Source: a virus
Virus record (IMG/VR): IMGVR_UViG_3300025106_000004
Span: 1 to 40,995 of that record
Length of the DNA stretch: 40,995 bases
Reading direction: 5' to 3' (one strand)
The notes under the pieces are model-generated. The model was not told the DNA's origin. It saw only the letters and a program-made list of their open reading frames with translations, and ran no database searches. The translations under genes and the position numbers were made by a program. The first letter of the stretch is position 1. Each line of letters opens with the position of its first letter. Of the stretch, positions 9,520 to 17,315 are shown piece by piece.

Positions 9520-10650
9520 TTACTCCATGACGTACTTCTTCCCGTCCGGCGCTTGATAGACAGGCTTTCCGTTAGAAGTGCCGATCTGCTTGTAGCCTGC
9601 TGGGACTTTCGCCTCAATTTTTGGTCCGCTTGCGCTGGGTGCCGGATTTTTGTTTCCGGTTTTTGTGATGCCACGACGCTCCAGGCGCTTGTTCACTTCC
9701 GCAGTGATGTCCGCCTCGGAAGCGCCCGGCATTTCCTTCTCGACGGCCGCAATGATCTGGTTTCGGGTCTTCGCGTTGGTTGCATCCACGCCAGACCCTT
9801 TTGGCACCGCCGTGCCCACGGTCCGCATGTCGCCTTTGGTTGGCACGGCCGTGACGGTTGCCGTGCCGTCATCGTTCAGGATCGTCACGAGCTTATCCAG
9901 GCCGCCTTCGACGCGATCGCGCCGAGCGTTCGACAGGTTTGCCGCCGCGCCGGATGCACCTGCGGCCGCGTTGCGCTGGTTGGCCAGGGCGTTCTGAGTG
10001 TCAGAGAACAACTTGGCCAGCGCCGGATTGGACTCAAACTGGTTGCCGGTCAGTGCGTTGATGGATGAGCCGGTGTTGCCCACGTTGTTGAATGGAGCCT
10101 TGCCACTTGCAGCAAAGAAAGCCTGTGCGGTTGGCAGTGCAAGCGCTGGGTTTTGGATGACGGCATCCACGGCACGCATTTCCTGGTCAGTCTGCGCGGC
10201 CTTGGCCATGTCGTCCACCTTGCCGCCCACGCCCAGGGTCTTGTTGAACAGGGCAATCGAGCGCGCAATGCTGCTCATCTTGTCTGGCGTCACGGGTGCG
10301 GGCTGGACTGGACCGACGCCATCGACCGGCGTCTCGTAGGACGGACCAAAGCTACCCGTCTGCATGAAGCTCTCAATGGCACCGCGTCGATCCAGCGGCA
10401 CCTGCTGCTCTGTCATGACAGTCTTGAGCGGGTCGCGTTGCAGCCCGAGCTTGAGCGCCAAAAGCTCAGCTTCTGCCCCTGCCTTGTTTCCGGCCATGTT
10501 GTTGTGATAGACCTGCGCCCCCTTGAGAAGGGAGTCCTGCTCGGCCTTTTCGCGGTATGCCGGGCCAAGCGCTGCCGCCTTGAGTAAGTTGGCAATGCCC
10601 TGGCCTGCGGCGAGTGCGCCACCGTTTGCGTCGATGGTGAAAGTGCTCAT
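9520..10650 (-). CDS. Putative internal virion protein
   Basis: This 376-residue protein is Ala/Gln/Asn-rich with long predicted helices and no recognisable catalytic motif. The chosen ATG (protein begins MSTFTIDANGG) overlaps the previous stop as ATGA; the reading frame extends further upstream, but that part lies inside the neighbour. It forms a run with the next two genes between the tail-nozzle genes and the giant polyvalent protein, the place occupied in podoviruses by ejected core proteins (T7 gp14-16 or P22 gp7/16/20 type). The C-terminus ends in a compact Lys/Tyr-rich segment (PAGYKQIGTSNGKPVYQAPDGK). Function is inferred from position. Confidence 0.6.
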   Translation of the reverse strand: MSTFTIDANGGALAAGQGIANLLKAAALGPAYREKAEQDSLLKGAQVYHNNMAGNKAGAEAELLALKLGLQRDPLKTVMTEQQVPLDRRGAIESFMQTGSFGPSYETPVDGVGPVQPAPVTPDKMSSIARSIALFNKTLGVGGKVDDMAKAAQTDQEMRAVDAVIQNPALALPTAQAFFAASGKAPFNNVGNTGSSINALTGNQFESNPALAKLFSDTQNALANQRNAAAGASGAAANLSNARRDRVEGGLDKLVTILNDDGTATVTAVPTKGDMRTVGTAVPKGSGVDATNAKTRNQIIAAVEKEMPGASEADITAEVNKRLERRGITKTGNKNPAPSASGPKIEAKVPAGYKQIGTSNGKPVYQAPDGKKYVME

Positions 10651-11378
10651 CGTCCGATGCTCCGAAGTGCGTTGATCCAAGACGTGTTGTTTGCGCCCGT
10701 CCACCCCTTGCTGGCGTTGAGCGTGGCAATCGGGTCAGAAGTCGCGTTTGCTGCTGCCAGGTCTGCGCCCGTCACGCTTCCAGTCGATCCGCCGCCAATC
10801 ATCCCCGCCGTCCCCAAGCCCTGGAGGATGCTGCCGCCAAACTGCATGCCAGCATCAGGACGCCCGGCGACCTCGATGGCGATCTGGTCGGCAGCCTGGT
10901 TGCCGCGCGAGAAACTGCCAAGTTGATCGATAGCCTGCCCGGTGTCCATGAGGCGGATGCCCTCATTCATGCGCAGGCGATTGGCCGACGTGGACTTGCC
11001 CAGAAGGCGAGCCAGTTGCTCAGCCGCCTTGAGGGATTGAACATCCGACGCGGCCTTCGCTGTGGAGTAGTCGTCCGAGACATTGCCTTGCGTGGTCTGC
11101 TGCTGCGCGCGGATCGCCTGGCTCTCGCTGACAGGCGTAACCAGCTCCTGCGTGATCTGCTCGGCAAGCTGCGTTTGCTCGGTCTTACGGTCTTCTGTGC
11201 CGTACTCTCGCGCCGTGTCCATGGCTTTTTGCTCGGCCTGCATCTGCAAGTCGCGCTGGCGCTGGAGACCTTCGCGGATGGCTGCGTTTTGACGCTCTTG
11301 TGCGTCCTGCGCGGCCTTGTACTGCATGGCCGATCCAGCGACCATGGCGATGAGCGATGCAATGGTGATTGGGTCCAC
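10647..11378 (-). CDS. Putative internal virion protein with hydrophobic N-terminus
   Basis: The 243-residue product begins with a hydrophobic segment (about residues 4-17, ITIASLIAMVAGSA), then a Gln/Arg/Glu-rich coiled coil (about 20-80) and a Gly/Ala-rich C-terminal half. This pattern is common in podoviral ejection proteins that enter the host envelope (T7 gp14-like). The start is GTG at 11378, preceded by a good GGAGG-type ribosome site. The end overlaps the next gene by four bases. No family could be named with certainty. Confidence 0.6.
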   Translation of the reverse strand: MDPITIASLIAMVAGSAMQYKAAQDAQERQNAAIREGLQRQRDLQMQAEQKAMDTAREYGTEDRKTEQTQLAEQITQELVTPVSESQAIRAQQQTTQGNVSDDYSTAKAASDVQSLKAAEQLARLLGKSTSANRLRMNEGIRLMDTGQAIDQLGSFSRGNQAADQIAIEVAGRPDAGMQFGGSILQGLGTAGMIGGGSTGSVTGADLAAANATSDPIATLNASKGWTGANNTSWINALRSIGR

Positions 11379-11390
11379 TTCCTGCCCTCC

Positions 11391-12050
11391 TTAGCTTCCC
11401 GAATACCGCTGGCTAGGCGAGGAAACGCCGTACCACTGCTGGCCATAACCGCCAGCCGCACGGCCAGCGTTCGCCTGGTTGAGCAGGTACGCCTGGCTCA
11501 GGTCATTGAACAGACTGCCGATGCTGGAGCCGGATCGCTGCTGCGCCACGCTGTCCGCGCTGACCTTCAGGCCGTTCAAAGCCATCGTGGCCGCGCTGCC
11601 AGTGTCAATGCCGGACTGCGCCATGCTGATGAGGTTAGAGCGGGTCTTCTCGTCCGCCGCCTTCAGGTCTGCCGCAGACTGGTCGGCAATGCCGCCAGCG
11701 CGAAGCAGGCCCTCATTGGTGCGACGGTTCAGCTCGGCATTGCTGTCCACATCCACCGATCCGCCAAGTAGGCCCGTGCGGGCCAGTGCGAATCGGTTGG
11801 TCCGCTCAGCCTCGGTCGCCTGGCGATCCACCTCGGTCTTGTTCAGGTCATAGACCGTGCTGCGCTGGTCCGCATAGAGCGTGTCGCGCGAATTGGCTGG
11901 ATCGCCGTCCACCCAGCTCCCGCTCGCATCTTTCACCTTGTTGGCGAAGATGTTGTTGATTTCGTCCGTGGCCGCCTTGATGCGTGCCTGACGCTCTTCC
12001 TCTTGTCTCCGGCTTTCGGCTGCCGGATCGCCACCACCACCGCCTCCCAT
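11391..12050 (-). CDS. Putative internal virion protein
   Basis: This protein of 219 residues begins with a Gly run (MGGGGGGD), then a charged helix and an Ala/Gln/Asn-rich body with repeated helical stretches, ending in Gly/Ser/Tyr-rich sequence. No catalytic motif is visible. It starts one base after the HNH gene's stop and lies in the run of presumed ejection proteins. The assignment is positional. Confidence 0.5.
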   Translation of the reverse strand: MGGGGGGDPAAESRRQEEERQARIKAATDEINNIFANKVKDASGSWVDGDPANSRDTLYADQRSTVYDLNKTEVDRQATEAERTNRFALARTGLLGGSVDVDSNAELNRRTNEGLLRAGGIADQSAADLKAADEKTRSNLISMAQSGIDTGSAATMALNGLKVSADSVAQQRSGSSIGSLFNDLSQAYLLNQANAGRAAGGYGQQWYGVSSPSQRYSGS

Positions 12051-12051
12051 G

Positions 12052-12555
12052 TCAGGCCCCTTTCATCGCTACAGCCAAAGGCCGGTTGAAACAAGAAAAC
12101 TCTCCGTGCGCCTTGATGTGGGCTCTCGCATACGCACTCGCGGCTTCCACTGCTGAGCTGAAAACACCCAAGTAGCGCTTGCGCCCATTGATCCTGATGT
12201 TTGCCTCGAAACGTCCATATGGGCGCTCTACCACACCCTTGGGGAGTTGCTTCAGGTTGGCTTGATTGCTCGTCTGATCTGCGCAGCGCAGGTTCGACCA
12301 GCGGTTATCGCTCGGGTGACCGTTGATGTGGTCGATCAGGTCTGGCGCTGTCCGACCGGTCATGAGCACCCATGCAATTCGATGCGCGTAGTAGCGCTTG
12401 CCTGCTAGGCCAATTTTGATGCTGCCATCCGAGTGCTTCGCGCCTGCAATCAGCGAGCGCGGCACCTTCGGCTTTTGCCTTAGCCAGTAGATTAAGCCCG
12501 TCTCGGGCTCGTATCGCCAGTTGGCTGCCGCCAGTTTGTAATCCAGTTCCGCCAC
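12052..12555 (-). CDS. HNH homing-type endonuclease with AP2-like C-terminus
   Basis: The 167-residue protein carries an HNH core (HRIAWVLMTG, then DHINGHPSDNRWSNLR at about 75-90, with the DHxNG and N-x3-NLR pattern of HNH_3 nucleases). A C-terminal region of the kind that binds DNA in AP2 domains follows (GRFEANIRINGRKRYLGVF, then AYARAHIKAHGEFSCFN). Such proteins are free-standing homing endonucleases that cut DNA lacking their own gene. It starts at GTG 12555 and lies between two virion genes, which fits a selfish insertion rather than a structural role. It is co-oriented and tightly spaced, so it is probably co-transcribed with the late genes. Confidence 0.85.
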   Translation of the reverse strand: MAELDYKLAAANWRYEPETGLIYWLRQKPKVPRSLIAGAKHSDGSIKIGLAGKRYYAHRIAWVLMTGRTAPDLIDHINGHPSDNRWSNLRCADQTSNQANLKQLPKGVVERPYGRFEANIRINGRKRYLGVFSSAVEAASAYARAHIKAHGEFSCFNRPLAVAMKGA

Positions 12556-12556
12556 A

Positions 12557-12976
12557 TCACACCTCCAACTTCTGCCTCACCACCGTGTAGGCTGGCTCAA
12601 ATCCTTTGCGAGCAAGCAACCTGGCCATGCCAGGCGCGCATCGCGCTTCAATCACTTCGGCACCGGCTGACCGGCACCACTGCCTGAACTTCTCCCAGAA
12701 GGCGTCCATGGCTGCATCCATTTGCTCGCCAGCAATCGCCATGACGTTCACTGCGAGCTGGCGCGGGTAGTGGACGAACTCAAAGGCCCCTGCCAGTACA
12801 GGCCGCTCGCCGTCGTACACCGCACCAATGACCGCACGGCCATCGCGCACCATCCCGAACAGGTCGCGCGGCTCAAAGTCGCCGCAGGTCGGGCAGCGCG
12901 TCCATAGCGCCAGCATTGCTTCTTGCTGATCTTCAAGCCCTTTGTGGTCGCTCTCGGAGAAAAATCTGACTTTCAT
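12557..12976 (-). CDS. Small phage protein, possibly GNAT-like
   Basis: The product is 139 residues from the ATG that overlaps the nozzle gene's stop (ATGA at 12973-12976). It has an early CPTCGDF pair of cysteines. Beta strands and helices in the order VIGAVYDGERPVLAGAFEF...EARCAPGMARLLARKGFEPAYTVVRQKLEV recall the ending of GNAT acetyltransferases, where an Arg-Lys-Gly-Phe element precedes the last strands. A clear acetyl-CoA binding loop is not visible. T7-like phages also carry small virion proteins at this point (gp13-like), so a virion role is an alternative. Confidence 0.4.
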   Translation of the reverse strand: MKVRFFSESDHKGLEDQQEAMLALWTRCPTCGDFEPRDLFGMVRDGRAVIGAVYDGERPVLAGAFEFVHYPRQLAVNVMAIAGEQMDAAMDAFWEKFRQWCRSAGAEVIEARCAPGMARLLARKGFEPAYTVVRQKLEV

Positions 12977-14364
12977 CCGCCAGCCCCCAGGTCGTCGAAG
13001 TACAGGGTCACGGCATCGAGTCGGAAAGGCTTGGTGTCGAAGTTGCGAAACTTCAGCGAGAACTCGGTGCCGCAGCACTCGACAGGGATCATTCCGCCGC
13101 CGCGCGTGTTTCCTTTGACCGTCACAGAGTCGGTGAAGGCCGTCTCGTCGCGCACATCAAAGCCCACCGAAAACTCGCACTTGCCTTCGAGCACCAGGTC
13201 AGCGCCGAAGATGCGTTTGGTGTGCCCTGGCTTCTTCAGGTCCATGTACGGGAGCTGGACAATCACCTCGAACGCCTGGCCCTGGTCGGCATGCACGTCC
13301 GTGTCGAGCTTGAAAACATCGTCGCCGCAGCGGATGTAGAGCGTCTGGCCAAGCTCGGCAAATGCGTCCGCAGGCTGGGGCAGGAAGTAGTGCGACCAGG
13401 CTGCAATCTTGGACGTGCGCGAAATCGAATAGACGAACAGCTCGTTGCCCATGGCGCAGACATACTGGCCAGTGCCGTAGAAGTAGAACGACCTGGGGGA
13501 GACGCCACCAGCCTTCAGGCGCGAGCGCACCAGCGTGTCAATGGGCGAGCCCACATCCACGTCGGCCAGGTTGTTCGTGAGCTGGAGCGTTGTGATCGAG
13601 CGAAAGCCGTAGTCCGACAGGAAGTACAGATCGCCCGAGACGTTGGAGACCGTGCGCGGATGGCTCGTGCCCACGTTTTCCACGATGTCCTGGATGGCCA
13701 TGGCAGCGGGATCGGGGTCCACCCTCCAGACCTGCGCACCATCCTTGGACAGCACAACCAGGTTGCCCTGGTAGATGCCAAGTGCGTTGGCCGAACGGTC
13801 GCCGCGCGAGTTGAGGCCAGTTGGCAGGAAGCCCGCGTCGTTGGCAGCCGACCAGTCGCGCGGGTCGCCCGTCTTGGAGTAGCGCACCGTGTCGCCATTG
13901 ACCGCAAAAATCTTGCTGGCCGTCTTGATGACGCCGGAAGACTTTGGGCAGTTGGAGTCCGTGACGCGGCTGCTGGCGCTGCCGTCCAGGTAGTGGTGCT
14001 CAATAAATCCCTGGTCGTATTCGACGGCCGTGTAGATGAAGCCGTTGAAGACATCGGCATAAGGCACGTCGATGACGCCCTTGCTGCCGTCCAGGTACGG
14101 CACGAAGTTGGCCTGGAACAGGGTGTTGGCGTGCGTGACGGAGCCCTGCGCGTAAAACGTGTGCAACTTGCCGAAGGCGGCAAACAAGCCCTTGGTGCCA
14201 GGCTCAAGGGATTGCACCAGCGTCAGACCGGGGCGCTTTTCAGTGGCCAGGCCGGTCGTGACGTAGGCGTTCTTCATCTCCCGCAGCCGGTTGGCATCCG
14301 AGACAGATGCCCCCTTGCGCAGGTCGATGCCCAGGTCAAATCGGTCGAAGGTGATGCTTGCCAC
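12973..14364 (-). CDS. Tail nozzle / DNA-stabilisation protein (P22 gp10 / T7 gp12-like)
   Basis: At 463 residues it has the size and repeat-rich beta content of podoviral nozzle proteins, which extend the portal and close the DNA channel. The opening (MASITFDRFDLGIDLRKG...RLREMKNAYVTTGLATEKRPGL) matches the typical start of this group: a glycine-rich first strand, then a conserved N-A-Y and K-R-P-G. Repeated Tyr/Phe-Gly strand motifs suggest a beta propeller. It begins with GTG immediately after the adaptor gene, the order seen in many podoviruses (adaptor then nozzle). Confidence 0.7.
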   Translation of the reverse strand: MASITFDRFDLGIDLRKGASVSDANRLREMKNAYVTTGLATEKRPGLTLVQSLEPGTKGLFAAFGKLHTFYAQGSVTHANTLFQANFVPYLDGSKGVIDVPYADVFNGFIYTAVEYDQGFIEHHYLDGSASSRVTDSNCPKSSGVIKTASKIFAVNGDTVRYSKTGDPRDWSAANDAGFLPTGLNSRGDRSANALGIYQGNLVVLSKDGAQVWRVDPDPAAMAIQDIVENVGTSHPRTVSNVSGDLYFLSDYGFRSITTLQLTNNLADVDVGSPIDTLVRSRLKAGGVSPRSFYFYGTGQYVCAMGNELFVYSISRTSKIAAWSHYFLPQPADAFAELGQTLYIRCGDDVFKLDTDVHADQGQAFEVIVQLPYMDLKKPGHTKRIFGADLVLEGKCEFSVGFDVRDETAFTDSVTVKGNTRGGGMIPVECCGTEFSLKFRNFDTKPFRLDAVTLYFDDLGAGG

Positions 14365-14365
14365 G

Positions 14366-15070
14366 TCAGCCCCTCAGTACATACCCACCGCCAGAGCGGA
14401 CCACTTGAGCCTCGCGCGCCGCACCGCCAGGACTGGCGAAGTAGCGCTGGCCTTCCTTCTGGCGGGTCTTCTCCTTGTTCAGCATGGTCTGGAAGGCTTG
14501 CGCCGGGGCCTGTGCGTCCGGGTGACGGTAGTGGGCCTTGGCATTGGCCAGGGCATACAGGAACACCAGGCGGTCGGGCACGCTCGGGCGGTCGCTGGCC
14601 TGCGTGAATCGGCTCTTGACGGCCGTGTGCTCGACGATCAAGTCATAGGTGCGCTCAGGCACCGGCCAGACTTCAAGCTGACCATTGAGCGTGCCGTACT
14701 TTTGCGGCTGCTGGCGCAGGCTCTCGAAGGACCGGTCGTTTTCCGTGATGCCGTAGGTCAGCGGCTCGCGGATCGTGTCTGAGACTTTCACCCAGACGGA
14801 AATGACGCTGGCCGGGTCGATGTCCTCGTCGGCCACATCGTCATGCCAGTCGTACAGGTACGAGTTGGCCTGCACCTGGAGCACCGACTTCTTGCGCATG
14901 GCAGGCGGGTCCAGCTCGGCGAAAACGAAGTCATGCGCCTCTTGCAGGTAGCTCTTGAGGGTCGCTTCGTTGTTCTTGGCAGCGGAGCCCTGAGCGACGA
15001 AGCCCAGGCGCACGCGCAGCTCGGTGAGCAGTTCGCCCAGAGTCTTGTTGCGCTCAGCGAGTCCGTTCAT
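14366..15070 (-). CDS. Head-tail adaptor / tail tubular protein A-like (gp4/gp11)
   Basis: This 234-residue protein is mostly helical at its N-terminus (TLGELLTELRVRLGF...LKSYLQEAHDFVFAELD), followed by a strand-rich middle with WxVPERTYDLIVEH and a C-terminal helix and tail (ANAKAHYRHPDAQAPAQAFQTMLNKEK). This arrangement is characteristic of podoviral adaptors that bind beneath the portal. It starts at ATG 15070 and is followed directly by the nozzle gene. The family call is from pattern recognition only. Confidence 0.65.
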   Translation of the reverse strand: MNGLAERNKTLGELLTELRVRLGFVAQGSAAKNNEATLKSYLQEAHDFVFAELDPPAMRKKSVLQVQANSYLYDWHDDVADEDIDPASVISVWVKVSDTIREPLTYGITENDRSFESLRQQPQKYGTLNGQLEVWPVPERTYDLIVEHTAVKSRFTQASDRPSVPDRLVFLYALANAKAHYRHPDAQAPAQAFQTMLNKEKTRQKEGQRYFASPGGAAREAQVVRSGGGYVLRG

Positions 15071-15073
15071 GGT

Positions 15074-15268
15074 TCAGCCTTTCGGAAGTGCGCCATGGCT
15101 CGACAGCCACATGGCCAGGCCCAGCACGGCCGCACCGGTCAGCCAGGCGAGCTTCTTGAGCACCGACTTGCCGACCTCGGTGTAAACCTTCTCCAAGGCC
15201 ACCTCGGCAGCGCGCTCGGCAATGGCCTCGATCTGGTCGTCGGTCAATGGGATGTCTTTTGGCGGCAT
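15074..15268 (-). CDS. Small membrane-anchored phage protein, 64 residues
   Basis: A proline-lysine start (MPPKDIPLTDDQ) leads into an amphipathic helix of Glu/Ala/Ile residues (about 10-37), one hydrophobic segment (about 40-57, LAWLTGAAVLGLAMWLS) and a short tail. The ATG at 15268 has a strong AAGGAG site seven bases upstream; the longer open frame inside the rSAM gene is not used. It lies between the radical-SAM gene and the adaptor gene. It could be a second holin, an antiholin or a membrane factor for tail assembly; no sequence motif decides. Confidence 0.65.
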   Translation of the reverse strand: MPPKDIPLTDDQIEAIAERAAEVALEKVYTEVGKSVLKKLAWLTGAAVLGLAMWLSSHGALPKG

Positions 15269-15279
15269 CAATGTCTCCT

Positions 15280-16629
15280 TCAGGCGGCCACGGGTTGGAT
15301 TGGGATCACGCGCTTTTTGGGCGCGTCGGGCACGCCATGCACTTGACCAAAGATGTCTTTGCGGTCCTCGCGGAAGTCGCCTTCGATGTAGTAGGGCAAG
15401 CAGCCCGTCAGGTACTCGATGGCGGCAGCTAGGAAAGGCACGTTGTCCGAATAGGCGGCATCGCAGCCAGCATCCCAGAGCGTGCCTTCCAGGAACATGC
15501 ACGAGCCCTTGCAGAGCTGAAGCACCGGGCAGCTTGCGCAGTCCTTGCGCTTGCTCCAGTGGGTTGCCGTGCGCATCTTCACGGCCTGCAAGTTGGACAG
15601 ATGACCGATCTGGTGCGACTGGCCATTTGGCGCGGTCGCAGCGGCGCTCACGTTCTGGCAGGTCAGGACGTTGCCATGCAGGTCAACGGCAATGTTGTCC
15701 GCCTTGTCCATGCCGCACTTCTGGCCCAGTGCGGAAGCCGGGCGCGCAGTGCGAATCGACTGTACGAAGTCCATGATCTTTTGCTGACCAATCACAAAGC
15801 TCGTCGCCATGCCCAGGCGCAGCTCCTTGAAGGCCATCGCACGGAAAGCAATGTGATCGGCTGGCGTCTGGAGGGTCGATGCCATGCCGCCATCGTCATA
15901 GGGGTCGATGAATGAGCCCTCGCCGATGCGCACATCCTGGCCAAACTGCTCTTGCAGCCATGCCTGGACGTGGGCGCGACTGCGATTGTCTGCGTGCATC
16001 ATGGCGTTGACGCTGATGCGGCCTTGCGGATGCAAGCGACCGTACAAGTCCATTATGGAAACACGCTTTTCGGGGTCGTCCAGCGGGTCCATGCCGCGAG
16101 CGTGGTAGCCGGGACCGTCGTGCGACAGACCGACAGCAAAGCCCAGACGGTCCAGCCACTCGTTCTTTTCAGCATCAAGCAGACTGCCGTTCGTGATGAT
16201 GTTGAAGTGGGCTTTCGGATAGAGCTGGCGCAGGCCCTCGGCCAGTGGCTTGAGCGTCTTCCAATAGACAAAAGGCTCACCGCCCCAGAATTCGATGCGC
16301 TCAGGCGGCTCAATCATCGCGTCAGGCAGTTGCGCAATGAACTTGTCAACGTCAGCAGGATTAGATGAATCCGCGTGCGGCACGAAGCGCTGGCTGCAAT
16401 AGCTGCACTCGTAGTTGCACGACAGCCCCAGGCTGACTTTGAGCGTGCGAATGTTGCCCTTACGGCCAGGCTGATCGACGGACACTGCCGTCGCATCGCG
16501 GAAGGTTCCGGGCTGAGCCTGAACGACGGGAAGGCCGTCCGCCCAGGTCAGTGTTGAAGCCTGGTTGTCGTAGGTCAGCGTGACTTGCTGGCCATCCTTG
16601 CGCAGTGCATGAATTTTGAAGATTGACAT
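15280..16629 (-). CDS. Radical SAM enzyme with SPASM domain (peptide/protein modification)
   Basis: The 449-residue enzyme has the radical-SAM cluster motif C71-x3-C75-x2-C78 (SCNYECSYCSQ), a GGEPF motif that holds the SAM amino group, and a C-terminal SPASM domain. That domain matches the canonical pattern: C-x13-G-x4-C, then C-x2-C-x5-C-x3-C (CASCPVLQLCKGSC), then a final Cys. SPASM enzymes carry two extra Fe-S clusters and usually modify peptides or proteins (anaerobic sulfatase maturases, thioether- and C-C-forming RiPP maturases, QhpD). About 65 residues precede the radical-SAM core. The ATG overlaps the oxygenase stop by one base (TGATG), so the two genes are translationally coupled. 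Its substrate is not known; the nearby Cys-ended tail fibre is the obvious candidate. Such an enzyme is unexpected between phage tail genes. Confidence 0.9.
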   Translation of the reverse strand: MSIFKIHALRKDGQQVTLTYDNQASTLTWADGLPVVQAQPGTFRDATAVSVDQPGRKGNIRTLKVSLGLSCNYECSYCSQRFVPHADSSNPADVDKFIAQLPDAMIEPPERIEFWGGEPFVYWKTLKPLAEGLRQLYPKAHFNIITNGSLLDAEKNEWLDRLGFAVGLSHDGPGYHARGMDPLDDPEKRVSIMDLYGRLHPQGRISVNAMMHADNRSRAHVQAWLQEQFGQDVRIGEGSFIDPYDDGGMASTLQTPADHIAFRAMAFKELRLGMATSFVIGQQKIMDFVQSIRTARPASALGQKCGMDKADNIAVDLHGNVLTCQNVSAAATAPNGQSHQIGHLSNLQAVKMRTATHWSKRKDCASCPVLQLCKGSCMFLEGTLWDAGCDAAYSDNVPFLAAAIEYLTGCLPYYIEGDFREDRKDIFGQVHGVPDAPKKRVIPIQPVAA

Positions 16630-17315
16630 CAGAACCGCATTTCCTTGTGAAGCTCGATATAGCTGTGGCTGGCGATCTGAAAGTTCACGACGATGCAGAC
16701 GCGCGTGCCTTCGCCACGGTATGGATTGGTCTCGTGCCAGACGTAGGAAGGATGGACGATGGTCTTGCCGGCGTACGGCGGTATCGACACAACCTTTTCC
16801 CAATACGGGTAGTTCACCGCGCCGCGCGGGTCTTGCAGAAGCAGTGCGTGAGTGCCGTGGCGATACGACTTGCCCAGCTCAGGGTCGTTGTGGTCCGGGA
16901 TGTCCAAGTAGTGGATCAGGACGTGATCGACGGACTGGTGATAGTGCGGGAAGGTCCGACCGCCCGATGTCTGCACGTTGCCAAAGCAGCGGCCAGTGAT
17001 CGTCAGCTCGTCGGCCTGCTCGATGTTGAGCGCGCGTCGCAGGTAGTCCCGATACGCACCGCACGCGATCTGCTCGAAGGCGATGATGGCGTTCTTCTCG
17101 GGGTACTTGTGCGCATCGGCGAACAAGTTGTAATGCGTCGAAGCGTAGAACTGCTTGGACTGCATGAACTTGAAAAACTCGGGCGAGTTCTCGGCCAGCT
17201 TTTCCCGGTCCGCCTCTTTGCGCAGCAGGACGGCAATGAGCTGCTGGCGCATTTCCTCTGGAAGCTCCAGGTCAAACTCGGCGACAGGCGTCACCCAGTG
17301 ATTGGTGATCTTCAC
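16629..17315 (-). CDS. 2-oxoglutarate/Fe(II)-dependent oxygenase
   Basis: The 228-residue product fits the putative 2OG-Fe(II) oxygenase family of phages and bacteria. It has an FPHYHQSVD segment (H124, H126 and D130 as candidate iron ligands), an HYLD strand, then IVHPSYVWHETNPYRGEGTR with H194 as distal ligand and R205 to bind 2-oxoglutarate, followed by VVNF. Enzymes of this fold hydroxylate protein or nucleotide substrates. The start is GTG at 17315, overlapping the stop of the 17312 gene as GTGA, and its own stop overlaps the radical-SAM start. Coupling on both sides suggests all three proteins act in one pathway. The exact choice among the N-terminal His/Asp ligands is uncertain. Confidence 0.85.
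   Translation of the reverse strand: MKITNHWVTPVAEFDLELPEEMRQQLIAVLLRKEADREKLAENSPEFFKFMQSKQFYASTHYNLFADAHKYPEKNAIIAFEQIACGAYRDYLRRALNIEQADELTITGRCFGNVQTSGGRTFPHYHQSVDHVLIHYLDIPDHNDPELGKSYRHGTHALLLQDPRGAVNYPYWEKVVSIPPYAGKTIVHPSYVWHETNPYRGEGTRVCIVVNFQIASHSYIELHKEMRF

Noticed and set aside
16629-17315. 2OG oxygenase as a collagen prolyl 4-hydroxylase for the fibre
   Set aside because: Gly-X-Y repeats here have Pro mainly in the X position and almost never in Y, the usual hydroxylation site. Not excluded, but the fibre's Asn-Cys end seems the better candidate.
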